Shown piece after piece: positions 25,848 to 33,657 of a DNA stretch of 48,506 nt (positions are counted from its first letter, which is position 1; every line of letters begins with the position of its first letter). The stretch is from assembly GCA_946478675.1 (NCBI GenBank), contig CAMLEF010000001.1:1-48506 (forward strand), in the 5' to 3' direction. The notes under the pieces were generated by a model that was not told where the DNA came from, ran no database searches, and saw only the letters and a list, made by a program, of their open reading frames with translations. Origin of the DNA: an uncultured Flavobacteriales bacterium (GTDB taxonomy: Bacteria > Bacteroidota > Bacteroidia > Palsa-965). The translations under genes were made by a program, and so were the position numbers.

Positions 25848-28800
25848 TTACTGGAGGAGAGAGACGTGTCCCGTGAAGCGGTGCAACTTTCCCTGGAAAT
25901 CTTTTACTGCGATTTTATAAACGTAAACGTCTTGCTGTGCGACATCCGAACCGTCGCGTGCATGACCGTCCCAGCCCTCATTAATATTGTGCGAGGTGAA
26001 GATGAGATTGCCCCAGCGATCGTACAGCTGCATCGAGAATTCCGTGATCTCGTTGCCGTACGCATACAGCACGTCGTTCTTGCCGTCGCCGTTCGGTGTG
26101 AAAGCATTCGGAACGTAAATCGTGAATTCCGGGTTGACGATGATCGGCATTTCCGTCGTGTCGGTGCAACCGCCGAAGGAAGTCGCGATGAGCCGCGCGT
26201 TGTAAGTGCCGGGACCGTTGTACTGGTGCGAAGCGTTCGTGGACGTCGCCGTCGTGTTATCGCCAAAGTCCCAATCCCAGCCGATCGTGTTGCCGGAACA
26301 GGTGCTTGTGAATTCCACCGCAGATTCCAGCTCGGAAATTTCATTGTCCGAAACTACGAATCCTGCGACGGGCGAATCGAACACCGTCACATTTGCTTGC
26401 GTCGTCGTGGTGCCGGTGCAGCCGAACGGTGAAGTGAGTGTAAGGCTGACAGTGTAAATGCCGGTGCCCAGGTAATCGTGCGAAACGTTGTTGCCGACAC
26501 CGGTGCTCGCATCACCGAAGCTCCATGCGTAGCTGCAGCTGCTGTTCGTCGGATCATTGTCGGTGAACGTCAGCGGAACGTGATCACAACCGGTTGCGGA
26601 TTGCGGATCGATCGTAACGACCGGCAGCGGATGAACGACGATTGCAACAGTTCCCGTAACGGAAGTTCCGCATACGTTCGTCACGTTCACCTGGTAATTC
26701 GTATTCGTCAGCGGCTGCACAGTGAACGGTCCGCCGCTCGTCCACGGCTGGTTGTTCCAGCTCCACGTCAGCGGGCCGGTGTTGCCGTTTACTGTTGCAG
26801 CGATATTCGTCGTTGCGCCTTCGCAGATGCTGGCGTTACCGAGCATCGTGAGATTGGCCGGCGAGAACTGGAACACGTCGATCGTGATCGAATCATTCGC
26901 GCTCGTGCATCCGTTTGCGTCGATCGCATGCACGATGTACGTTGTCACTGCGATCGGGTAAACGGTGTACGTAGAGTTGTTGCCGACGTTCGGGTTCCAG
27001 TTGTACGAATACGGACCCGTGCCGCCTTGTGCGCCTGCAGCAATCACGGCCGGTTGTCCCGGGCAGATCGTGTCGTTGCTGAACGCGGTGATCGTTACGG
27101 CGGTCGGTTGTGTGATCGTTACCGTCGAAACCGTTGCGCAGCCATTGGCATCCGTTACGGTCAGCGTGAAACTGCCCGCGCTCATATTCGCTGCGTTTGC
27201 TGCAGCTTGCGGAGGCGTGGTGTTCCAGCTGTAGTTGTACGGAGCCGTGCCGCCGTTCACCGAGGAAGTCGCAGTGCCGTTGCTGCCGTTGTTGCAGCTC
27301 ACGTTCGTCGTCGACACAATCGAAGCGGAGAGCGGTGAAGGTTGCGTGATGGAAACCGCAGGCGTGATCACGCAGCCGTTCGCGTCGGTGATCGTCGCCG
27401 TATAATTTCCTGCGGCAAGGTTCATCGCGGTCGTCGTGTATTGCGCCGGGTTCGAATTCCATGCGGTAGCATAAGGACCGACACCGCCGGAAATGTTCAC
27501 TTGGGCAGAACCATTCGTGCCGCCGTTACAGGTGACGGAAGTAATGCTCGTGTTCGCGACCAGCGCCGGCGGTTGCGTGATGCTGACGGAGGCTGTCGAA
27601 GTGCAACCATTCGCATCGGTGACGATCACTGCGTAAGCGCCGGCAGAAAGTGCAGTCGCTGTAGCGGTGCTTTGTGCGGGCGCAGAGTTCCAGCTGTAGA
27701 CGTACGGCGCTGTTCCACCCGAAGCGGAAACGCTCGCCTGCCCGTTGCTTCCGCCGAAGCAGGAAACATCGTTGTTCACAAGCGCGCCGGAAGAAAGTGC
27801 GGACGCCGGTTGCGTAACCGTGATGGTTGCCGTCGTGATGCAGCCGTTCGCAGTGGTAACGGAAACGCTATACGTGCCTGCTGTAAGATTGCCGATCGTC
27901 GCCGTGTTGCCGCCGTTCGACCAGGCATACGTATACGGTTGCTGTCCGCCGTTCACATTCACAGAAGCGCTGCCGTTGTTGCCGCCGAAACATTGCACGT
28001 CGGTGAACGACGATTGAATGTTGCCGGGAGCAGGGCCTTGCGCAACCGTTGTGCTGTCAATGGAAATGCAGCCTGTCGCATCTGTTACCGTCACCGTGTA
28101 ATTGCCCGCGGTCAGTCCGTTTGCATTCGCATTGTTGCCGCCCGAAGGAGACCACGCGTAATTATACGGACCGTTACCGCCATTTACAGTAACACTGGCT
28201 GAACCGTTCGAAGCGCCGCAGTTTGTTCCGCTCGACGTAAGGTTGAGGCTGAAACCAGTGACGGTGATGCAGAACGCGAATGTTTGCGATCCGGCATACG
28301 GACAAGCATCATCGCTCACAGTGATCGTGAAGCAATACGGAATGTTGCTGACGGCATTCGGTCCCGGTGTCCAGGAGAATGTTCCGACAGGCAGCGGTCC
28401 GCCGTTCGTGGTGAACGTTGCACCTGCAATGGCGCCGTTCCACGTCATCGTGATGTTCTGTCCCGCATCCGTATCGTACGAATCGATGTTGAAGTTAATG
28501 GCCGAGCCGGCGCAGGAGGTGAGGCTGTAGTTGTTCGTATTGTTGATGCCGGTGATGTAAGGAAGGTTGTTCGTGCACGTGATGGTGCGCACCTGGATAT
28601 CGCGGATCACACTGCCGATGAGAATGCCGTTGCGCCATTCTTCGACACGTACCGCCATGACGGTCACGAGCACCTGCGTAGGATTCATGCAGATGTCGCC
28701 GGTAATGTTGTTGAAGGAAACTGCCGGGTTGGAAGCGAGCGGTTGTGTAGCAGAGTAAGGAGCGATATAAGTAACGAATGTTCCGGGACCGGTAGCAGGC

Positions 28801-29417
28801 GTTACGAGCGAGTAGGCGAGTGAATCGCCGTCGGGATCGACAGCGCCGTGGTTGAAGCAGTAGCTTTGTCCGGCGCAGATGAAAGGAACAGGAATGTTGG
28901 AGAAGGTGGGCGAGTTGTTGCAGGGCGCTGCAACGTTATTAAGGTGTGATTCGATGTAAATGTTTTGTCCGCCGGGATTGACGATGGTGTTGATCGCGGC
29001 GTTGCGACAGCAGAGTGAGAAAGCAAAGGTCCAGTCGGTGCAGGCTTGCGGCAGCGTAACGTTTCCCTCGTAGATCCATTCCTGTACACCCGGGTTGCTG
29101 CCCCCGTTGCAGACGGTCGTCATCTGGGGACAGATCGGCGTTACGTCGTTGCCTGTGCCGGCAATCGGGTTAAGCGTAACGGAGAAACTTTGGTTGCAGG
29201 TAGCAGAAGAAATATCAATTGAAACGGAACCGGGTGCTGTGGTGCCGGAGCAGTCGCGGTAAAATGCGAGCCGCAGCCGGTATTGGTTCCCCCCGAGGCA
29301 GGTGTAGGTAAGATCACCTCCTTGTGCGTGCGAAGCATAAGCTTCGGTATTCGTTTGTATGAAAGCGATAATGAGACAGGCGAGCAATTTCCATCCGCGT
29401 GTGTAGGCGTTTTTCAT
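25848..29417 (-). CDS. large SprB-repeat/PKD protein with gliding-type T9SS C-terminal domain
   Basis: 1189 residues. A signal peptide (to about residue 28, ...TEAYASHAQ) is followed by a Cys-rich N-terminal region, five SprB repeats (about residues 400-720; pattern C.GG.NG.A.V...GG..PY.Y.W), a related sixth unit, and two PKD domains (CSYAWSFGDAS, WDWDFGDNT). The last 85 residues are a type B, gliding-associated T9SS domain: VPNAFTPNGDGKNDVLYAYG, LYDRWGNLIFTS, GWDG. Such proteins are exported by T9SS and act as surface adhesins. There is a good Shine-Dalgarno-like AAAGGAGA before the start, rare in this phylum. A perfect terminator follows. Confidence 0.95.
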   Translation of the reverse strand: MKNAYTRGWKLLACLIIAFIQTNTEAYASHAQGGDLTYTCLGGNQYRLRLAFYRDCSGTTAPGSVSIDISSATCNQSFSVTLNPIAGTGNDVTPICPQMTTVCNGGSNPGVQEWIYEGNVTLPQACTDWTFAFSLCCRNAAINTIVNPGGQNIYIESHLNNVAAPCNNSPTFSNIPVPFICAGQSYCFNHGAVDPDGDSLAYSLVTPATGPGTFVTYIAPYSATQPLASNPAVSFNNITGDICMNPTQVLVTVMAVRVEEWRNGILIGSVIRDIQVRTITCTNNLPYITGINNTNNYSLTSCAGSAINFNIDSYDTDAGQNITMTWNGAIAGATFTTNGGPLPVGTFSWTPGPNAVSNIPYCFTITVSDDACPYAGSQTFAFCITVTGFSLNLTSSGTNCGASNGSASVTVNGGNGPYNYAWSPSGGNNANANGLTAGNYTVTVTDATGCISIDSTTVAQGPAPGNIQSSFTDVQCFGGNNGSASVNVNGGQQPYTYAWSNGGNTATIGNLTAGTYSVSVTTANGCITTATITVTQPASALSSGALVNNDVSCFGGSNGQASVSASGGTAPYVYSWNSAPAQSTATATALSAGAYAVIVTDANGCTSTASVSITQPPALVANTSITSVTCNGGTNGSAQVNISGGVGPYATAWNSNPAQYTTTAMNLAAGNYTATITDANGCVITPAVSITQPSPLSASIVSTTNVSCNNGSNGTATSSVNGGTAPYNYSWNTTPPQAAANAANMSAGSFTLTVTDANGCATVSTVTITQPTAVTITAFSNDTICPGQPAVIAAGAQGGTGPYSYNWNPNVGNNSTYTVYPIAVTTYIVHAIDANGCTSANDSITIDVFQFSPANLTMLGNASICEGATTNIAATVNGNTGPLTWSWNNQPWTSGGPFTVQPLTNTNYQVNVTNVCGTSVTGTVAIVVHPLPVVTIDPQSATGCDHVPLTFTDNDPTNSSCSYAWSFGDASTGVGNNVSHDYLGTGIYTVSLTLTSPFGCTGTTTTQANVTVFDSPVAGFVVSDNEISELESAVEFTSTCSGNTIGWDWDFGDNTTATSTNASHQYNGPGTYNARLIATSFGGCTDTTEMPIIVNPEFTIYVPNAFTPNGDGKNDVLYAYGNEITEFSMQLYDRWGNLIFTSHNINEGWDGHARDGSDVAQQDVYVYKIAVKDFQGKLHRFTGHVSLLQ

Positions 29418-29518
29418 AGCAGACTCTCCTTTCAGTTTGGTTAACGATCAAAGAACTGCTCAGTTCAACGAAGCCCTTGCTGCGCGGGTTTCAGACGGGT
29501 TTTGCGCCGAATGTTAAA

Positions 29519-29551
29519 TTGAAATTATTATTCATGCATAATAATTTTCAA
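29519..29551. promoter_or_regulatory. AT-rich palindrome upstream of the SprB-repeat gene
   Basis: TTGAAATTATTAT faces ATAATAATTTTCAA with a single one-base bulge, centred about 118 nt before the ATG at 29417. The sequence is unlike the GC-rich word palindromes and could be an operator. No regulator can be assigned. Confidence 0.45.
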
Positions 29552-29745
29552 AAGCGTTGGAAATCAATCAGCGGTAAGAAATAAGGAAAAGAAGTGCGGA
29601 AAAAACGAAACGAAAATATTTCTCAGGCGTATACTATGCTTGTGTGCACGAAGCCGGATGAGGCTTTGGAGAGGAAGAAAGAGGTGCTGTTATAGCGCAA
29701 CAATTATCGTACCGTTGAGCTTCTTTTAATCATATTGTAATCTGT

Positions 29746-29774
29746 TTAACCGATGCGCACCCGATCACGCACAC
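29746..29774 (-). pseudogene. frameshifted duplicate of the phosphatase C-terminal tail
   Basis: Directly after the stop of the 29778 gene the minus strand reads GTGTGCGTGATCGGGTGCGC and then ATCGGTTAA. This repeats the code for VCVIG(x)RIG-stop with one base missing. The period to the intact tail is 32 nt, and the 14 bases GTTTAACCGATGCG are identical on the plus strand at 29744 and 29776. Confidence 0.65.
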
Positions 29775-29777
29775 CGT

Positions 29778-31901
29778 TTAACCGATGCGTAAACCAATAA
29801 CGCAAACGTCATCCACCTGCTCGTGCCCCGCTTTCCATTGATAAAAATTCTCTTCGAGCAACCGCTGCTGCTCGCCCATCGGTTTTCCGTACAACGAAAC
29901 GATCACGTCCTGGAAACGGCGTGTCATGAATTTTTTTCCTTTGTCGCCGCCGAACTGGTCGGGATAGCCGTCGGAAAATAAGTAGAGGCAATCGCCGGGC
30001 TGCAGCGTGATCTCTTTTTTGCTGAACGGTTTTCTCGCGTCGAGCTGTGCGCCGCCGATCGGTTGCTTGTCGGGTGAAAGTTCGGTGAGTGTTGGTGCGC
30101 CGCTGCTGTTGCCGACAATGTACACAGGACGATTCGCACCGGCGTAGCTCAGCTGTCGCGTCGCCAGGTCGATCACGCAGAAGGAAAGGTCCATGCCGTC
30201 CTGCATCTGCATTTCGCTCGTGGCTACGTTCGACGGCTCGCGCGATTCCTGCTTCATGGCCTGGCGGATGCGCTGGTGCAGCAGGTCGAGAATTTCATCG
30301 GGCGCGGGCACGTTTTTCTCCAGCACGATCTCGTTCAGCAGCGTATTGCCGATCATGCTCATGAACGCGCCGGGAACGCCATGCCCCGTGCAATCCGCGC
30401 AGGCGATAAACGCTTTCCCGTTCTTCGAAACGAACCAGTAGAAATCACCGCTCACGATATCCCGCGGAATCCACGAAACGAACGAATCGGGCAGCAGCTT
30501 TTTGATTTCTTCCTGCCGCGGAAGGATCGCCTGCTGGATGCGCTTCGCATAATTGATGCTGGACGTGATCTCTTCTTTCTGCTGCGAGATCTGCGCATTC
30601 TTGAACGCGAGCTCGCTGTGGTGACGGCGCTTCATCGTATACATATAGAAAAGCGTTCCCGTCACCAGCAACCCGATCATGGATAGCGCGATGAAGAAGA
30701 TCGTGTTGCGCTTGTTGCGTTCGTCGGCCGCCAGCTGCTCCGCTTTCGTCAGTCGCAATTGCTGATCGACTTTATCCAGCTCGTAATTTTTCTTCAGCGT
30801 ATTGATGAGGTTGTTTTGCTCCGAGCCGTGCAGGCTGTCGTAAAGCGTATTGTACAGCCGGAGATAATGCAGCGACGATTCGAAATCTTTTTTCTGCTCG
30901 TACGCCTGGCTCATCTTGTGATAGATCGTCAGCTCGTCATCACGCGCGCCGATCGTTTTCGAGATGGCAAGACCCTGCGCATAATAATAAAGTGCGGAAT
31001 CCACTTTGCCGGTCGCCGCGTACACTTCGCCGATCTCCACCAGCGCGCTCGACACGCCGTCGGGATGGTTCCCTTTGCGGTGATAGAACAACGCCTTGCG
31101 GTGGTAATACATCGCAGAATCGTAACGCCCGAGCTTCTGGAACAGCGAGCCCATGTTGTTGTAGCCCGTGCCGTAACGCGATTCCATCTGGTGTTCCAGG
31201 AATCCATCGATGGCGATGCGCTGGTAATACAACGCCGAATCGTAGTTGCCCATCTCCTGGTACATGCTGCCGATGTTGCTGATCACCGACGCTTCGAACT
31301 CTGCATTGTTCGCACTCGTGTGATTCATGGCGATCGCTTCTTTGTACTGCAATAGCGCGCCTTTCAGATCGCCCTGGCTGTAATAGATATTGCCGAGCGT
31401 CAGCTTGCACACCGCGATGCCGAACTTATCGTTCACTTCTTCCTGTCCTTTCAGCGAGCGGATCGTATAATCGGCAGCGGCAGGATAATCGGCTTTCTTA
31501 TTGTAAACGTTCGCGATGTTGAGGTTCATCCGCGCCACGTTTTTCTTGTCGCCTTTCTGTTGCCACGTGGTCAGCGCCGAATCGTAATAGCTGATCGCTG
31601 CATTGTAACGTCCTTCTCCTTCGAGCGCCTGGCCGTACATATTGTATCCGCTTGCAAGACCGTGCATGTCGTCGATCTGCCGGGCCAGCGTCATTGCCTT
31701 CAGCGCAAATCCTTTTTGTCGTCCCGGATCGGTGAAACGGTATTCGCTGGAAAGCGTGTTGTAAATAAGCACGCGCTGCGTATCGGCCACATCACCGCTG
31801 AGCAACAGCTGCAGGCTGTCGATATTTCGCTTGTTCTGCGCCTGCAATCCTGCCTGGACGGCAAGAAGAAAAAACAACAGCAGCAGGATGCGGGTTTTCA
31901 T
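29778..31901 (-). CDS. TPR-containing membrane SpoIIE/PP2C phosphatase
   Basis: 707 residues from the ATG at 31901, which gives a clean signal peptide (MKTRILLLLFFLLAVQAG). TPR units fill about residues 45-330, then comes a helical stretch, one membrane helix (about 400-421), a conserved linker SSINYAKRIQQAILP, and the SpoIIE-type PP2C domain. The metal and catalytic positions are visible: D486 (SGDFYW), D503 in DCTGHG, D644 in FSDG, and D697-D698 (VDDV). It should remove phosphate from Ser/Thr of a cytoplasmic partner in response to a periplasmic TPR sensor. The start lies 2 nt after the stop of the 31904-32920 gene, so the two are co-translated. Confidence 0.92.
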   Translation of the reverse strand: MKTRILLLLFFLLAVQAGLQAQNKRNIDSLQLLLSGDVADTQRVLIYNTLSSEYRFTDPGRQKGFALKAMTLARQIDDMHGLASGYNMYGQALEGEGRYNAAISYYDSALTTWQQKGDKKNVARMNLNIANVYNKKADYPAAADYTIRSLKGQEEVNDKFGIAVCKLTLGNIYYSQGDLKGALLQYKEAIAMNHTSANNAEFEASVISNIGSMYQEMGNYDSALYYQRIAIDGFLEHQMESRYGTGYNNMGSLFQKLGRYDSAMYYHRKALFYHRKGNHPDGVSSALVEIGEVYAATGKVDSALYYYAQGLAISKTIGARDDELTIYHKMSQAYEQKKDFESSLHYLRLYNTLYDSLHGSEQNNLINTLKKNYELDKVDQQLRLTKAEQLAADERNKRNTIFFIALSMIGLLVTGTLFYMYTMKRRHHSELAFKNAQISQQKEEITSSINYAKRIQQAILPRQEEIKKLLPDSFVSWIPRDIVSGDFYWFVSKNGKAFIACADCTGHGVPGAFMSMIGNTLLNEIVLEKNVPAPDEILDLLHQRIRQAMKQESREPSNVATSEMQMQDGMDLSFCVIDLATRQLSYAGANRPVYIVGNSSGAPTLTELSPDKQPIGGAQLDARKPFSKKEITLQPGDCLYLFSDGYPDQFGGDKGKKFMTRRFQDVIVSLYGKPMGEQQRLLEENFYQWKAGHEQVDDVCVIGLRIG

Positions 31902-31903
31902 GA

Positions 31904-32920
31904 TCAGTTGACGCGGACGCCGATGACCAGCACGTCGTCGACCTGTTCCTGCTGACCTTTCCAGCGATGAAACTCTTCGAGCAAACGGCGGCGCTGCTCT
32001 TCGACCGGCAGCGTATGAATGTACAGCAGGAACTGGCGGAATTGATTGTACATGTATTTCTTTCCTTTCGGTCCGCCGAACTGATCGGCAAAACCATCGG
32101 AGAAAAGATAGATCATGTCGCCGGCGTCCAGCAGCATCGTCTGGTTGGTGTAATTGTCGGTGATGCCGTCGGTGTTGATGCCGATCGGGAACTTGTCGGC
32201 TTTCAGTTGCACGAGCTCGTTCTTCGTGATCACGTAAGCGGGATTGAAAACGCCTGCGTACTGCAGCTGCCGCGTGGCGGGATCCAGCGTGCACACGGCG
32301 AGGTCCATGCCGTCTTTCACGAGGCCGCCTTCATCCGATTGCCGCAGGAATTTGTTCACGCCGAAATCGAGATGATGAAGAATGTCGGAAGGTTTCGTGA
32401 GTTGCATCTCGTTCACGGCTTGCGTCAGCAGGTTGAAACCGATCACCGACATCAGCGCGCCGGGAACGCCGTGGCCCGTGCAGTCGACTGCTGCGAAGAC
32501 CGGCATTCCTTTGCATTGTTCCACCCAATAAAAATCGCCGCTCACGACATCTTTCGGGAGATAAAGAATAAAACTGTCGGGAAGAATGCGGTGCACGAGC
32601 GAATCGGGCGGAAGGATCGAGTCCTGGATCTTCTTCGCGTAGTTGATGCTGTCGCTGATCGCCGTTTGGTGATGCGAAATTTCCGAGCGCTTTTTCTGCA
32701 GCAGTGATGCGGTTTGCGCTTCGTGTTTTTTGCCGAGCTCTTCCACATGTTTCACGTGCGCATTACGCAAACGGAAAATATAAACGAGCAGCCCGATCGT
32801 GATCAGCAGCAGCGTAGCCGACATCGTATCGCGCCACGTCCAGGAAGACTGCGGTGTTACCGTTTGCGCGAAGGCGATCGCCGGCAAAAAGAAAGCAAGG
32901 GAAGCGAACAGGCGTTTCAT
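31904..32920 (-). CDS. short membrane-anchored SpoIIE/PP2C phosphatase
   Basis: 338 residues. A signal-peptide-like segment (1-19) is followed by one membrane helix (about 34-50), a coiled-coil linker ending in SINYAKKIQDSILP (91-104), and a PP2C domain with D129 (SGDFYW), D146 in DCTGHG, D206 in DGMD, D275 in FSDG and D328-D329. The periplasmic part is only about 14 residues, so it can hardly sense a ligand itself and may rely on a partner such as the TPR phosphatase encoded 2 nt downstream. It is the first gene of that pair. Confidence 0.92.
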   Translation of the reverse strand: MKRLFASLAFFLPAIAFAQTVTPQSSWTWRDTMSATLLLITIGLLVYIFRLRNAHVKHVEELGKKHEAQTASLLQKKRSEISHHQTAISDSINYAKKIQDSILPPDSLVHRILPDSFILYLPKDVVSGDFYWVEQCKGMPVFAAVDCTGHGVPGALMSVIGFNLLTQAVNEMQLTKPSDILHHLDFGVNKFLRQSDEGGLVKDGMDLAVCTLDPATRQLQYAGVFNPAYVITKNELVQLKADKFPIGINTDGITDNYTNQTMLLDAGDMIYLFSDGFADQFGGPKGKKYMYNQFRQFLLYIHTLPVEEQRRRLLEEFHRWKGQQEQVDDVLVIGVRVN

Positions 32921-33088
32921 AGAAATCCTGAGTTAAGATAGCAGAAAACTGAGCATCCGCCGTTGCCGCTGTGGAGAAGTGGGGAATTTCTTGCCCGTTT
33001 TACTTCTGATGAAATCACTCATCCGTTGTTTCCTCCTTATGGAACAGTTGTTGAAGCATCAACGGCAGAAGCGCCTGAAAATAATCTC

Positions 33089-33604
33089 ATGAAAACAAAA
33101 GCAGTAATCGGAATGCTTGGCCTGTTTGGCATCCTGCTTTCTTCCGCATGCCGGAAGGACGACAGGGAAAACGGGTATCTCCGCGTGCAAATGAAAGATG
33201 CACCGGCGCTCTACCAGCAGGTGAATGTGGATGTACAGCAGGTGCGCGTACACCTATACAACGGCAATTGGATCGATCTGCCAACTACGGCCGGCGTGTA
33301 TGATCTGCTGACGCTGCAGAACGGCGTCAATGTCGTGCTGGTGAACCCGGCGCAGCTCCCGGTCGGACACATCGACCAGATGCGGCTCGTGCTCGGCAGC
33401 AACAACACGATCATGGTCGACAGCGTTATTTACCCGCTCACGATACCGAGCGGAAGTGAAAGCGGCGTGAAACTCAACGGTGACATCATCATTCCCGCGA
33501 ATACGACGGTGACCGTGATGCTGGATTTCGTCGCGAACGAATCGATCATACAGGAAGGCAACGGCACCTGGAAAATGAAACCGGTGATCAACATTGTTCC
33601 TTAA
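33089..33604 (+). CDS. DUF4382-type lipoprotein
   Basis: 171 residues from the ATG at 33089. A lipoprotein signal ends in LLSSAC (Cys21). The mature part follows the DUF4382 pattern: a V.MKDAP start, VNVDVQQVRVH, then W..L, a stretch VYDLLTLQNGVN, and LPVGHIDQMRLVLG. Such proteins are common cell-surface or periplasmic lipoproteins of Bacteroidota with no known biochemical role. It stands alone on the plus strand between two minus-strand phosphatase units. Confidence 0.88.
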   Translation: MKTKAVIGMLGLFGILLSSACRKDDRENGYLRVQMKDAPALYQQVNVDVQQVRVHLYNGNWIDLPTTAGVYDLLTLQNGVNVVLVNPAQLPVGHIDQMRLVLGSNNTIMVDSVIYPLTIPSGSESGVKLNGDIIIPANTTVTVMLDFVANESIIQEGNGTWKMKPVINIVP

Positions 33605-33616
33605 AAAAAACGGCAG

Positions 33617-33657
33617 TCGGGTTCCGGGTAGGAAAGTTCAACCGATCCGGAACCCGA
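33617..33657 (-). terminator. terminator whose first arm is coding
   Basis: TCGGGTTCCGG (33617-33627) pairs perfectly with CCGGAACCCGA (33647-33657). On the minus strand the upstream arm lies inside the last codons of the phosphatase gene (coding IGFR), the loop holds the stop codon, and the stem is followed a few bases later by a run of eight T. Confidence 0.8.

Larger units (their letters stand above)
29418..29777. other. 360-nt gap between the SprB-repeat gene and the phosphatase cluster
   Basis: AT-richer than the surrounding genes. It holds the leader of the SprB-repeat gene with AAAGGAGA, an AT-rich near-palindrome (29519-29551), and a frameshifted copy of the phosphatase tail next to the stop of the 29778 gene. 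Nothing else is recognisable. Confidence 0.6.

Noticed and set aside
31902..32294. Longer N-terminus for the TPR phosphatase
   Set aside because: It overlaps the upstream phosphatase gene and is Arg/His-rich; the ATG at 31901 gives a proper signal peptide.
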